Below are positions 1 through 7,772 of a stretch of DNA of 28,464 nt, piece by piece. The stretch lies in the IMG/VR virus record IMGVR_UViG_3300030060_008185, positions 1 through 28,464 of that record. The stretch is one strand, 5' to 3'. Under the pieces are notes generated by a model, which worked only from the letters and a program-made list of their open reading frames with translations, had not been told where the DNA came from and did no database searches. Every line of letters starts with the position of its first letter. Positions within the stretch are counted from its first letter, which is position 1. Both the position numbers and the translations under genes were made by a program. This DNA comes from a virus.

Positions 1-361
1 AAAATCTAGCTTCTTTTTCTTTCAATCCAGAATCAAAAAGAGACTCAACCATAGATTTTGCAATTTTGTCTTCAGGAATTGTTCCTTCGTCGACAAACGA
101 AATTACTTCATCAAGAAAATCGTCACTGAAATTTTGAAGTTGAGTCGTATCATTGTAAAGCTGATGATATGCGTTATCTATACTTCCCATTTCGTCTAAA
201 AAAGCAAGTGGATCTTTTATATCAAGAATCTCGACCATATCAATGGCTTCTGGATTTTCAAGAGCATCCTCGACCATTGCTTGCCTGACTTTTGGCATTG
301 TAAAAAGATCAGACAGACCTTCTAATGCACCTCTAACTATTTTACTTTTTGGACCTGCCAC
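1..361 (-). CDS. Unknown late-operon protein, 3' part beyond the window edge
   Basis: An open frame runs from a GTG at 361-359 to the left edge (about 120 codons seen). The start is chosen because AAGGAG sits 7 bases upstream of the GTG, and because this gene overlaps the end of the preceding 48-aa gene by 20 bases, in line with the tight packing here. The visible part is acidic and helical, with the stretches ALEGLSDLFTMPKVRQAMVE and DPLAFLDEMG, and has no signal peptide or membrane segment. I do not recognise a family. Position downstream of terminase and portal makes a virion or assembly role possible, but that is inference only. Confidence 0.7.
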   Translation of the reverse strand, partial: MAGPKSKIVRGALEGLSDLFTMPKVRQAMVEDALENPEAIDMVEILDIKDPLAFLDEMGSIDNAYHQLYNDTTQLQNFSDDFLDEVISFVDEGTIPEDKIAKSMVESLFDSGLKEKEARF

Positions 362-488
362 CTTTTTTCTCCTTTTTGTAGCCAGAGGCATAGATGGCAC
401 GACCCTGACGTTCAGCTGCTTCCTTGGTTTTATAAACCTTGCCAGAGTTGCCCCATCTATAACCACCTTTGACTTTGCGAACAGGCAT
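342..488 (-). CDS. 48-aa basic small phage protein (KGGYRWG...ERQGRAIYASGY)
   Basis: This 48-codon gene begins MPVRKVKGGYRWGNSGKVY and contains AERQGRAIYASGYK before a Lys-rich end. The GYRWGxSGKVY...AERQGRAIxASGY pattern is one I recall from many small uncharacterised phage proteins, which supports it being real despite its size. Its ATG overlaps the stop of the 30-aa gene by one base (TAATG). No function is known to me. It sits in a run of tiny basic proteins after the portal gene; binding of DNA or of the virion is a guess from charge. Confidence 0.75.
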   Translation of the reverse strand: MPVRKVKGGYRWGNSGKVYKTKEAAERQGRAIYASGYKKEKKGGRSKK

Positions 489-580
489 TATTTCCTTTTG
501 CCCATCTTTTTGCCCATCTTCTTCATAATTTTCTTTGGCTTTTTCTTCATGCCCGTAGATTTCTTTTTGCTGTGATACAT
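488..580 (-). CDS. 30-aa extremely Lys-rich peptide
   Basis: A 30-codon frame with AAGGAG six bases upstream of the ATG at 580-578. About half of the residues are Lys or Arg (MKKKPKKIMKKMGKKMGKRK at the C-terminus). It fits exactly between the stop of the 94-aa gene (591) and the ATG of the 48-aa gene, which it overlaps by one base, so spacing and ribosome site support translation. The function is unknown. It could also be mainly a coupling leader for the next gene. Confidence 0.5.
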   Translation of the reverse strand: MYHSKKKSTGMKKKPKKIMKKMGKKMGKRK

Positions 581-590
581 AATTTTCTCC

Positions 591-875
591 TTACCATGCT
601 TTACATGACCAATACCGAGCTTTAGTTTTTGGTCCAGGATTGTCACAATTGTGTCTTGCTCGGAAATTACTTCTTCTTCCTTTCTGATTCTTTTTAATCC
701 TCATATTTGGATCGCCAAAAGTTACACGCTTAACTCTACTGCCATCCATAACATAAACAACAGATTTTTTCTTACCATAGCTCGTTTCGCCTTTTGCGAT
801 ACGACGAGGTTTGTTAAGAGTTACTTTTCGACCTTTGTATGTAGCCAACTTTATTTTCCTTTTCAGCTGTTTCAC
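591..875 (-). CDS. 94-aa basic protein with C-terminal RARHNC...YWSCKAW motif
   Basis: This is a strongly basic 94-residue protein with a GTG start at 875-873. Visible segments are KGRKVTLNKPRRIA (about 14-27), VYVMDGSRVKRVTFGDPNM (about 40-58) and the C-terminal NFRARHNCDNPGPKTKARYW followed by SCKAW. I recall this DG-RVKRVTFGDPNM/FRARHNC/YWSC pattern from small proteins of marine phages, without a known function. The two Cys and one His near the end could bind metal. The GTG start has no good ribosome site and the frame overlaps the preceding zinc-ribbon gene by 62 bases, so the true N-terminus may differ, but the body of the protein is convincing. Confidence 0.75.
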   Translation of the reverse strand: MKQLKRKIKLATYKGRKVTLNKPRRIAKGETSYGKKKSVVYVMDGSRVKRVTFGDPNMRIKKNQKGRRSNFRARHNCDNPGPKTKARYWSCKAW

Positions 876-987
876 CTGAACAGCATGGTGATATATTTAT
901 CCTACATTTAGTGCATTGAATGTGTCCGTGAACTTCTACGACATTCTGAGGAGAGTAGCAATATGGACAGTACATTTTCTCCAACAT
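814..987 (-). CDS. 57-aa zinc-ribbon-like small protein
   Basis: Translation from the ATG at 987 gives a protein starting MLEKMYCPYCYSPQNVVEVH, then GHIQCTKC and SPCC. The CPYC...CTKC pair, 15 residues apart, is a typical four-Cys zinc-ribbon knuckle set. The ATG abuts the stop of the 50-aa gene (TAAATG), consistent with coupling; a second in-frame Met at codon 5 is an alternative start. The 3' 62 bases also encode the start of the 94-aa protein in another frame. A zinc-ribbon fold is inferred from Cys spacing, and no function is assigned. Confidence 0.55.
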   Translation of the reverse strand: MLEKMYCPYCYSPQNVVEVHGHIQCTKCRINISPCCSGETAEKENKVGYIQRSKSNS

Positions 988-1140
988 TTATTTTTTATGC
1001 AGTTTTTGAACATCAAAATTAGCTTTTAGGCTTGCACCTTTATGTGGTTTATATCCACCAACAGGATTTTTCATAAGTTTGAAACCTTTGCCTGATTTCA
1101 TCCAATGAAAACCTTTAGGAGCTGAAACTGATTTTTTCAT
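988..1140 (-). CDS. 50-aa basic small protein
   Basis: Translation from the ATG at 1140-1138 gives MKKSVSAPKGFHWMKSGKGF, then a Lys/Gly-rich remainder ending KLHKK. The ATG overlaps the stop of the 62-aa gene by four bases (ATGA). The repeated K-G-F/H-W-M-K and GKGFKLMKNP pattern and high Lys content make it one more of the small basic proteins in this operon. No family is recognised. It is supported by start/stop coupling and by the absence of any other frame across this stretch. Confidence 0.65.
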   Translation of the reverse strand: MKKSVSAPKGFHWMKSGKGFKLMKNPVGGYKPHKGASLKANFDVQKLHKK

Positions 1141-1325
1141 GATTTTTTCGCAGTCTTTGCTGCATTCTTAAAAGCAGTCTTTGTTGGTGCACCTTTGGAG
1201 CCAACCTTGCGTTTCTTCTTAGTCTTGCCTGCACCTAGTTGTTTAAGACGTATATTGCGATATAAACTGGGCTTCTGGGCTTTTGCCTTTGCAATCTTTT
1301 GTTTCTTTGTTAATTCTTTAGCCAT
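1137..1325 (-). CDS. 62-aa Lys/Ala-rich basic protein
   Basis: This 62-residue protein (MAKELTKKQKIAKAKAQKPS at the start, KTKKKRKVGSKGAPTK in the middle) is about one-third Lys. Its ATG lies inside the stop of the 84-aa gene in an 8-base overlap (ATGGCTAA), and its own stop overlaps the next start by four bases. Composition resembles a small nucleic-acid-binding or histone-like tail protein, but there is no recognisable domain. It could be packaged with DNA or act in assembly; this is inference from charge and location. Confidence 0.7.
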   Translation of the reverse strand: MAKELTKKQKIAKAKAQKPSLYRNIRLKQLGAGKTKKKRKVGSKGAPTKTAFKNAAKTAKKS

Positions 1326-1572
1326 AACTGTGATCCTTTAAAACTTTGTCCATCATGCCATGAACATCACCATCATGGATTTTGATGACTTTGACTTGCA
1401 TTTCGTTGTCTTCCATCATCTCTTCATCTTCCATCATGCCAGAGTCTTTGAGCATAGTTTCATGACAAAGCATTAAAAAATTCTCAAGCTGAGAATCATC
1501 TAAAGGAACATCATCAGATGAAAATCCCATCTTTGCTTCAAACATCGCTTTCATGTCAACATGTTCAGCCAT
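1318..1572 (-). CDS. 84-aa acidic Met-rich protein
   Basis: The start at 1572 has AAGGAG 7 bases upstream and overlaps the stop of the membrane-protein gene by 8 bases (ATGGCTGA). The protein is acidic and Met-rich, with an amphipathic stretch around LDDSQLENFLMLCHETML and a cluster of Glu/Asp/Met (MMEDEEMMEDNEM). It is the charge opposite of the basic 62-aa protein encoded immediately after it, so the two might bind each other. That is a hypothesis only, and I know of no family match. Confidence 0.7.
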   Translation of the reverse strand: MAEHVDMKAMFEAKMGFSSDDVPLDDSQLENFLMLCHETMLKDSGMMEDEEMMEDNEMQVKVIKIHDGDVHGMMDKVLKDHSYG

Positions 1573-1744
1573 TGCCTTTCTCCTTCATAAAAATTCCAAG
1601 ACCCACTGTTATAGCAGAAATAATTAAAAACACAGTTGCAGCTGATGGAAAAACCATTGACAAAACAATGCCACCAACACCAACAGCAAGCCAGCTTGTT
1701 GGCTCAACGATGCGATCTTTTACCCAGTCTAAAATATTATCCAT
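1565..1744 (-). CDS. 59-aa small membrane protein with two hydrophobic segments
   Basis: Translation from the ATG at 1744 gives a 59-residue protein beginning MDNILDWVKDRIVEPTSWL. Two hydrophobic segments follow (about residues 18-32 and 35-53, the second containing AATVFLIISAITVGLGIF), ending in KEKGNG. An AGGAGAG ribosome site lies upstream and the stop overlaps the next ATG. Size, an amphipathic N-terminal helix and two membrane spans separated by a short Pro-containing turn are compatible with a small class II-like holin. Location next to portal-region genes, away from a lysin, leaves this uncertain; a virion membrane protein is the alternative. Confidence 0.7.
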   Translation of the reverse strand: MDNILDWVKDRIVEPTSWLAVGVGGIVLSMVFPSAATVFLIISAITVGLGIFMKEKGNG

Positions 1745-1745
1745 T

Positions 1746-2207
1746 TTACTCTCCTGTTTTTTGACGAAGGTTTCTTAAGAACGATCCTAGATCATTAATA
1801 TCTTCGGGTAGATTTTCAAGAGCACCAACTGCTCTTTGATATTCATCAAATTCCATATCAGTTGTCGAGCCAGAACCCATTGGATTAGCAACACCAGTTG
1901 TCATTGTTGCAGCTTCAGCAGGAGTTATTGCACCAGACTGAACATCTTGCAACAATTTATTTTGTTGTCTAACCATACCTAAACTATTTTGTGCTTCTGG
2001 TGCTCCAGACATCATCATTGCATTTGGATCGCCTTCCTCTTCAGCTCTCCTCAAACGAGCTAAAGCATCCATGTAAGTTTGATATGCTCTTTGCTCAAGT
2101 TGGTTTCGACGAGATGGTAACATATTATTCATCATGTCAATTTCTTTATTTGTAACTCGACCCATTGATGTTGGTCCAGATGGTGTGTAGTCCATTGGCA
2201 GTTTCAT
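1746..2207 (-). CDS. 153-aa hydrophilic protein downstream of portal
   Basis: The ATG overlaps the portal stop by one base (TAATG) and is preceded by an AGAGGAA ribosome site. The protein is hydrophilic and helical, with a charged helix around residues 33-57 (RRNQLEQRAYQTYMDALARL) and Met/Gly-rich, probably disordered linkers (NAMMMSGAPEAQ, GVANPMGSGSTTDME). No membrane segment or catalytic motif is seen. A scaffold, protease-adjacent or head-completion role would suit a gene directly after the portal, but no family is recognised. Confidence 0.8.
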   Translation of the reverse strand: MKLPMDYTPSGPTSMGRVTNKEIDMMNNMLPSRRNQLEQRAYQTYMDALARLRRAEEEGDPNAMMMSGAPEAQNSLGMVRQQNKLLQDVQSGAITPAEAATMTTGVANPMGSGSTTDMEFDEYQRAVGALENLPEDINDLGSFLRNLRQKTGE

Positions 2208-4687
2208 TATAAAATTTCCTCTTTTACTGCTTTAGCATTATCACGTTGAATGTCGGCAGCAGCTTTTGCCTCTTCCAACTGAATGTCTGAACTTGCTTTT
2301 TGCTGTGCTATTTGAACTTCAGCTTGTAGTTTTGCTATCTTAGCTTCCATGTCAGCTTGCATCTTCATCATTTGTGCCTGAAGTTGCTGCTGTGCTTTTG
2401 CTTGATCAATAGCCATATCAGATTGTGCCTTAGCCTGATCAGCTTGAATCTCTGCCTCGGTGCGAACTTTCAGAGCTTCAGCTTCAAGCTGGGCAAGTTG
2501 TCTTGCATAATCTAAAGGATTTTGTTGCTGGCCAGCAGCACCAGACAATCCAGCGATTGGTTGCATTTGAGGAACATTTTGAACAACCTGTGCAGCTCGT
2601 TCAGCAATTGCATCATCCATCTCTTGCGGAATGTCCTCAAACTTAAATTTAGGATCACGAAGATTCGGAAGTTCTGGCATATCAATGCCCATAGCTTTCT
2701 CCATTCGCAAACGATACAGCAATGCAACATGCTCTGCAATATGAGCAATAAGAATTGGTTGTAGAGCTTTTGCTGCTGGATTTCCTGCGAGAGATGGATC
2801 ACTCATAAACTGAACATGCACAGCTATGTGTGCTTCGTGATTCTGCTCACTGAAAGCCTTAATTGGTTTGCCAAGTAATACAGCCATGTTCTCATCAACA
2901 GGATCGAGTTGTGCAGCTTCCTCTGGCTCTATAAGTATTTCGTCAATATTTTGAACACGAACTGCCTCGTACATTCTTTTATAGGCTTCATACATATCGT
3001 GAAGTTGTGGTGCACTTTGTGCCATTTGCAATATTGCTTGTGCTTGTGCGATGCGTTGGGTTGCACTAAATATATTTGGATCAGAAACTGGTATAACATC
3101 TATGCGATCATCAAAGTCTGATCTTTGAATAAAACTAGAGGAACCAGACTGTGCAAAATCAACTCTGTCTTCAAGATGCATGGAGTTGAGTCCAACCATA
3201 ATTTTAAACTCATTACCTTGCGAAACATGCAATCTTTTATGCACTGCACTGAATATTTTTGAACCCTGCTCAAGCAGAGCAACTGTCGTGCCAACAGGTG
3301 CTTGGTTTGTTGCATCGCCAACATTCAAATCAGCAATGGCTGCAAATCGCTGGCCAGCTTCAACAATAAATCCTAGCAACTGAAACAAAGTGCTTGATGG
3401 CTCTTTGAAAGGCAGAGGCATAACAGCCTTCTTAACATCATCAACAGTCGCATCAAGATCAACAAACTCTCCAGGAGAAATGTCCATCTCTCCTCCAGGA
3501 ACACGACCTTTAAGTTTGAAGCCACCTTGCATATTTGAAAATGCAGCTGAGTCTAAAAGAGCACGAAGAGAACCTGTTGCAACTTTACCGAGACCACCAA
3601 TAATATGATAAAGACCAAAGCCATAAAATCCTAGTCCAGGAAGAAATTTGTATTCGACAAACCACTCTCTTTTTTCTTGACGTTCATCATCCTCATGCCA
3701 GTTGCGACGAATCGAAACTATCTTTTCAGTGCTTTGCTCAATTGTTATACAGTATGGAAGTGCAACTGCATCCTCATCTGAAGAATCTGCACCATCAATT
3801 CCATCAAACATATAGTAGGTATGCATCTCCAAAAGAACAACTGTGCCATCATCACGCTCTGCATTATAAGAAGAAATGCCTTCTATCTCTTCAACTGTTC
3901 CGGAGTCATCATCAGCACCAGAGGAGTAAGGATCAAGAGGTTCGTAATAACCAGCTTTGACGAATCGGTTGTAGTCGTTTCTCGAGAGTTTAATAATGTG
4001 AGTGTAGCGAGGTGAAGTTTTTAGGTCTGTGCTATCAGGCGAAACAACAAAGTCTTCTGCCTGCACGAAACGTGCTGTTAATCTTTCAAAAGATGGATCA
4101 TACCACACCTTTTTAAATGTCTGGCCAACCAGAGGCAGGTGGAAAAGCATCTTGTCAAGATCAGGGAAAAACTCTGGCATCTCCTGTGTTATTTGATAAT
4201 TCATGTAATCTTTAACACGAGTTGCTTGCTCTTCTAATTCATCATTCGCTTCACCAATAATTACTGTTCGCACTGGACCACCAGAAGGATAAAGCTCGGC
4301 AATTGCTCGTGATTGAAATTGTGTTGCAGCTTCTGCGATAAGTGGATGAACAACTTGGCTTAAACCACGAATGGCACGATCTTCATCATCGTCATGCAAA
4401 TTGCCATCAGGATCTAAAGTTTTCAATCCATCTTTGTATCTTTGCTCCCATTCCATTCTGCCAGATTTATCTGTTTCGAAATAATCGATTAGCTCAGAGG
4501 CAGAATCTTTAAGTTCTCTCTCATCTATCTGGTCAACAAGATTTTGATCAAAAGATGTTTCAGGCTCGTCGTCAGGTTTATCGAAAGCACCAACAAGAAC
4601 TTCACCTGTCGGAAGCTCTTCTACTTCAAGGCTGTCTGCGGGAGCACCTTCAGAAAAAGGAATAACAGCAGTTGGATCTTTAGCCAT
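2207..4687 (-). CDS. Portal protein (P22-type, with long C-terminal helical barrel)
   Basis: This 826-residue protein follows the large terminase with an 8-base overlap (ATGGCTAA), the usual packaging-module position of a portal. The core contains ESATE-like early helices (IAEAATQFQSRAIAELYP near 115-132), a WYDPSFERLTARFVQAEDF segment near 194-213, and a central stem/wing region with DLNVGDATNQAPVGTTVALL near 450, which resembles the P22-type portals of marine podo-like phages. Residues from about 690 to the end are Gln/Ala/Lys-rich long helix, like the C-terminal barrel of the P22 portal. It is longer than P22 gp1 (725 aa). Function: dodecameric channel at the capsid vertex for DNA entry and exit. 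The subfamily is inferred; portal identity is fairly secure. Confidence 0.85.
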   Translation of the reverse strand: MAKDPTAVIPFSEGAPADSLEVEELPTGEVLVGAFDKPDDEPETSFDQNLVDQIDERELKDSASELIDYFETDKSGRMEWEQRYKDGLKTLDPDGNLHDDDEDRAIRGLSQVVHPLIAEAATQFQSRAIAELYPSGGPVRTVIIGEANDELEEQATRVKDYMNYQITQEMPEFFPDLDKMLFHLPLVGQTFKKVWYDPSFERLTARFVQAEDFVVSPDSTDLKTSPRYTHIIKLSRNDYNRFVKAGYYEPLDPYSSGADDDSGTVEEIEGISSYNAERDDGTVVLLEMHTYYMFDGIDGADSSDEDAVALPYCITIEQSTEKIVSIRRNWHEDDERQEKREWFVEYKFLPGLGFYGFGLYHIIGGLGKVATGSLRALLDSAAFSNMQGGFKLKGRVPGGEMDISPGEFVDLDATVDDVKKAVMPLPFKEPSSTLFQLLGFIVEAGQRFAAIADLNVGDATNQAPVGTTVALLEQGSKIFSAVHKRLHVSQGNEFKIMVGLNSMHLEDRVDFAQSGSSSFIQRSDFDDRIDVIPVSDPNIFSATQRIAQAQAILQMAQSAPQLHDMYEAYKRMYEAVRVQNIDEILIEPEEAAQLDPVDENMAVLLGKPIKAFSEQNHEAHIAVHVQFMSDPSLAGNPAAKALQPILIAHIAEHVALLYRLRMEKAMGIDMPELPNLRDPKFKFEDIPQEMDDAIAERAAQVVQNVPQMQPIAGLSGAAGQQQNPLDYARQLAQLEAEALKVRTEAEIQADQAKAQSDMAIDQAKAQQQLQAQMMKMQADMEAKIAKLQAEVQIAQQKASSDIQLEEAKAAADIQRDNAKAVKEEIL

Positions 4688-6188
4688 ACATCACCACCTT
4701 TTGTCTTGGTTGTTCTTCATCATCCTCCCAGTCTTCTGAGTGAGTTAAGAACCAACCTTTTCTCAAGCGTAACCAAGCCTGAGTGCATGTGTCTACAATA
4801 TCATCATTCTCCCCAACAGGGAATGCTGCACAAATACTGATTAAATCTTTAGCCCATTTTTTGCCAGAAGGAAACCAAATTCGTCCATCTTCAAGTAATG
4901 CAGATGCTGCATGTGCACGTGCCTGTTTGTCTCTATCAGGCATATACTCAAGTACAGGGACACCAGCCATTCTTAAATCTTGTATTAAACTTTGTCCGGA
5001 TGCCTTTTTCTCTATGAGAACAGCGTCTGGTTCGTACTCAGAATATGCATCTTGTGCTTCCCTGCGTAAATCTGGGTAGCTAACTCTATCGTACCAGCAA
5101 TCAACGACAATCGCATTCCAAGTGTTTTCAAACATAAAGACACCCCAAGTTGTTCTTGCTGAGTAACTCGATCTTTCTTTCTCTGAGTAAGCAGTATCCC
5201 ATGACTGAATAACATATTCAATGTTCGGTAAATCTTCTTTCTCCCAAGCTCGCCACCATTTGCTTTTAAGTATTGTGCCACCACGAGGCATTGGTCTTTG
5301 CTGAAGCTGTCCAGCAGTTGCATATTCGCCTAAGGATCTTTCAAGATTAGAAAGTGTTTTTTCATCAACTCTTTGTGGCCAGAGAAGTTCACCACGTTTT
5401 TTACGTGGATCTAAATTACCACCAGAGCCACTAACAATGGATGGGTGGTCTGGTTCGTAACGAGCTGGCAAACAAAGATGGCTCCAATCGTTTCCAAGAT
5501 CATTAGCCAATATGTGTCCTGTCAAATCAGCTTCATGCACACGTTGCATAATAATAACGAAAGCACCAGTCTGCGGATCATTAAGACGAGTTTGCATAGC
5601 TTGATCCCACCAATCAAGAACACCCTCTCGAACTGTTGAACTTTCTGCCTCACGAACATTATGCGGATCATCAATAACAATTATGTCGCCACCTTCACCA
5701 GTCAATGCACCATCAACAGAGGTTGCTATCCGATAGCCTGTTTGATCATTATCAAATCTTTGTTTCTGGTTTTGATCAGTTGTAAGTTGAAATTGGTTTC
5801 CAAAATGTTCTTTATACCAAGGCGAATCTATAAGCCTTCGACATTTAACAGAGTCTCTAATTGATAAAGAATTTGCATACGATGCGAACAAAAATCTTTT
5901 TCTAGGATCTCTTGTCCAAATCCAAGCTGGCAAAGCAACCGAAGATGTTATGCTTTTCATATGCCTTGGAGGAATGTTTATTATAAGACGACGAATATCA
6001 CCCTCAGCAACTGCTTGGAGATATTCACAAATCGCATCAATGTGCCAGTTGTCGTAAAAACTACGAGCTGGCTCGATTACTTGCCAAGAGTTCAGGATAA
6101 ACTGTTTCAGAGATCTCTTCATTTTCTCTGCTCGAATCTCCGTCAATGACAGCGTGTTCAAGAACTCGTTCAATTGTGGTGAGGTCAT
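4680..6188 (-). CDS. terL: Terminase large subunit (packaging ATPase/nuclease)
   Basis: The N-terminal ATPase shows a Walker A-like PPRHMKS (73-79) and a Walker B VIDDPH (171-176). The C-terminal RNase H-like nuclease shows QSWDTAYSEK (D331), LIEKKASGQSL (E393) and NDDIVD (D462/D466), the expected acidic triad. This is the PPRHxKS class of TerL (Terminase_6-like). The full frame starts at 6188 and overlaps TerS by 128 bases; an in-frame ATG at 6122 (codon 23, just before the conserved NSWQVIEPA region) is an alternative that shortens the overlap to 62. It cuts concatemeric DNA and drives it into the procapsid through the portal encoded next. Confidence 0.95.
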   Translation of the reverse strand: MTSPQLNEFLNTLSLTEIRAEKMKRSLKQFILNSWQVIEPARSFYDNWHIDAICEYLQAVAEGDIRRLIINIPPRHMKSITSSVALPAWIWTRDPRKRFLFASYANSLSIRDSVKCRRLIDSPWYKEHFGNQFQLTTDQNQKQRFDNDQTGYRIATSVDGALTGEGGDIIVIDDPHNVREAESSTVREGVLDWWDQAMQTRLNDPQTGAFVIIMQRVHEADLTGHILANDLGNDWSHLCLPARYEPDHPSIVSGSGGNLDPRKKRGELLWPQRVDEKTLSNLERSLGEYATAGQLQQRPMPRGGTILKSKWWRAWEKEDLPNIEYVIQSWDTAYSEKERSSYSARTTWGVFMFENTWNAIVVDCWYDRVSYPDLRREAQDAYSEYEPDAVLIEKKASGQSLIQDLRMAGVPVLEYMPDRDKQARAHAASALLEDGRIWFPSGKKWAKDLISICAAFPVGENDDIVDTCTQAWLRLRKGWFLTHSEDWEDDEEQPRQKVVMYG

Positions 6189-6669
6189 TATCGCTCAATG
6201 CACTAATGTCGATGACCTTGCGTTCTTCAATCGTTTGATTGATCTCAACTGCCTTCAGATCAGGAACGCATTTGGCCAACAAAGTTTTGGCAGCTGATAT
6301 TCTCAACTCAGGATCTGCAGAAATTTTTCCAACATGTTTTACATTGCCTTCCTCATCCTGTGCATAAACAGGAAATATTTCTTTACCGAGCATAACAGAA
6401 GAAAGAAAGCCAGCTGGATCTGCTTGACCCATAATCCAATTTTGCAAAGCTCTATGATTCCATTTGTATGGTTTTTTGCGACCAGCTTGTTGTGTCTTGA
6501 GTGGTTCAACAGAACTGAAACGACCATCAAATTTTACATCCTGACTAACTTTGCCATCCCACTTCAAATGAGAGTTATGCGGACTATCATCAACTGGTCT
6601 TTGAACTTGAACTTTTGGCTCTGGTTTTTTACGTGGACGACCACGTTTCTTTTTTGCTGTCTCTGGCAA
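6061..6669 (-). CDS. terS: Probable terminase small subunit with N-terminal AT-hook-like tail
   Basis: This 202-aa protein lies directly upstream of TerL. Its N-terminus, KKKRGRPRKKPEPK, contains the GRP core of an AT-hook flanked by Lys, expected to bind the minor groove of AT-rich DNA. A middle segment (WNHRALQNWIMGQADPAGFL, about 85-104) and a helical region with DPELRISAAKTLLAKCVPDL (about 139-158) resemble small terminases by size and placement. The start is a TTG at 6669 (a stop codon lies four codons upstream in frame), with AGGA about 10 bases away. Assignment is by synteny, with no diagnostic catalytic motif. Confidence 0.65.
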   Translation of the reverse strand: MPETAKKKRGRPRKKPEPKVQVQRPVDDSPHNSHLKWDGKVSQDVKFDGRFSSVEPLKTQQAGRKKPYKWNHRALQNWIMGQADPAGFLSSVMLGKEIFPVYAQDEEGNVKHVGKISADPELRISAAKTLLAKCVPDLKAVEINQTIEERKVIDISALSDNDLTTIERVLEHAVIDGDSSRENEEISETVYPELLASNRASS

Positions 6670-6686
6670 TGTAAATTATCCTGTAA

Positions 6687-6715
6687 AACATTGTCACGTA
6701 ATAAATATACATCAA
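6687..6715 (-). promoter_or_regulatory. Candidate promoter for the late (terminase) operon
   Basis: On the minus strand TTGATG (6715-6710), a 17-base spacer and AATGTT (6692-6687) lie between the upstream terminator and the TTG start of TerS. The -35 fits 4 of 6 consensus positions and the -10 is poor, so it may need an activator or be coincidental. It is the only reasonable candidate in this 160-base gap. Confidence 0.3.
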
Positions 6716-6736
6716 TAAGGTTATCTTATGTTTGAG

Positions 6737-6765
6737 CAAAAAGAAAGCCCCAATTTCTTGGGGCT
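6737..6765 (-). terminator. Intrinsic terminator after the ArdC-like gene
   Basis: Read on the minus strand, AGCCCCAA and TTGGGGCT form a perfect 8-bp stem with a 4-base loop (stem arms 6758-6765 and 6746-6753), immediately followed by TTTCTTTTT. It lies about 70 bases downstream of the stop of the gene at 6834-7730 and upstream of TerS, so it separates the antirestriction transcript from the late operon. Confidence 0.85.
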
Positions 6766-6833
6766 AGTTTAGGGAGTAGTTTACATGAAATATACGTGTA
6801 ATGTTTTATTTTATTCTGAACAATCTTCAAAAG

Positions 6834-7730
6834 TCAAGCAACTTTTTTTAAAGAAACCTCCTGCTGTTCATTCATCCAATCAACTGCCTCTTGAGATTTA
6901 GTTGCAGCTGTGAAGATAAATTGTTTATCATTGCGGAGAGCTTCAAGCCAGCCTTTAATATAAGCAACGTGATCATCACGCATTTCAGAACTAATGCCTA
7001 ACTGTTCGCAAAGCATCGCAGCTCCAATCTCAGCAACCAACTCTTCAGCAGCATAACTTTTCATGTTTCTGTCGCAACGAGATTCGTGCATAGTCGCATG
7101 AATATTCTCATGAGCTAATGTAGCATAATAAGTCTCAGTTGCCGAAGAAGTTTTAGTTGCATTAAAATCTTTACGAGTTGGCATACTTATCGAATCAGTA
7201 GAAGGTCTGTAAGAAGCACAGCCACCAGAGGTTTCTTTAGTACTAACACCAATGTTATTAAAAAATGCATCAGCTTCATTGATGATCTGAGTTTCATCTT
7301 TTAGATCTTCAGCTGGAGCTTCCCAACCAGTTACCTGCTCTGAATTAAACACATTGTAGTATTTTGCCCAAGCCACAGTTTTCTCTTCACCAGTTTCTTT
7401 GTCTTCAATTTTTTTAGTATTCCAAAATACAATTTGTGTGCTCTTTTCACCAGCCTGAACATTGTACTTAGATGGTTTAGTAATTTTCCACTTGCCATTA
7501 ACTTTTTCTTTGATGCCACCACCAGCTGTGAACCATTGATTCCAAGTACCCCAATATGGAGAAGAGTAGCCAGCCATCGCAAGCAACAATATATTAATGC
7601 CACGATACTTAATATTAGTTTGGAAATTTTGAGTGCCGAAAGTTGTGAATGGCATCTCGAACTTACCAACAGTCTCGAACTTTTCGATGATGCGATTTGC
7701 TACATCTTGTTTGACATCAAATTTTTTCAT
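6834..7730 (-). CDS. ardC: ArdC-like antirestriction protein (ssDNA-binding domain + zinc metallopeptidase)
   Basis: The 298 aa contain an N-terminal ArdC/DUF1738-type ssDNA-binding region (FGTQNFQTNIKYRGINILLL near 31-50, SSPYWGTWNQW near 56-66, VFWNTKKIED near 101-110, YYNVFNSEQVTGW near 124-136). A C-terminal metallopeptidase-like domain has LAHENIHATMH (HExxH, H207/E208/H211) and a downstream AAEELVAEIGA (E234) as third ligand candidate. ArdC proteins of plasmids protect incoming DNA from restriction. It is transcribed alone, divergent from the early operon, from a near-consensus promoter (7773-7801) with its own terminator, fitting expression immediately on infection. Ribosome site AGAAAGGA precedes the ATG at 7730. 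Family assignment is strong; antirestriction activity in this phage is inferred. Confidence 0.85.
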   Translation of the reverse strand: MKKFDVKQDVANRIIEKFETVGKFEMPFTTFGTQNFQTNIKYRGINILLLAMAGYSSPYWGTWNQWFTAGGGIKEKVNGKWKITKPSKYNVQAGEKSTQIVFWNTKKIEDKETGEEKTVAWAKYYNVFNSEQVTGWEAPAEDLKDETQIINEADAFFNNIGVSTKETSGGCASYRPSTDSISMPTRKDFNATKTSSATETYYATLAHENIHATMHESRCDRNMKSYAAEELVAEIGAAMLCEQLGISSEMRDDHVAYIKGWLEALRNDKQFIFTAATKSQEAVDWMNEQQEVSLKKVA

Positions 7731-7748
7731 ATTTCTTCCTTTCTAAAA

Positions 7749-7766
7749 GTTAGCAATCTCGCTAAC
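7749..7766. promoter_or_regulatory. Inverted repeat at the ArdC transcript start (operator candidate)
   Basis: GTTAGC (7749-7754) and GCTAAC (7761-7766) are perfect 6-bp arms around a 6-base centre. It starts about 7 bases after the -10 of the ArdC promoter, so a bound repressor would block initiation. Alternatively it forms a small hairpin in the 5' leader next to the ribosome site. Confidence 0.4.
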
Positions 7767-7772
7767 AAAGAC

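Noticed and set aside
3390-3608. Plus-strand open frames within the portal and terminase genes
   Set aside because: They lie antisense to well-supported genes, have no ribosome sites and give low-quality protein sequences; they are shadows of the coding strand.
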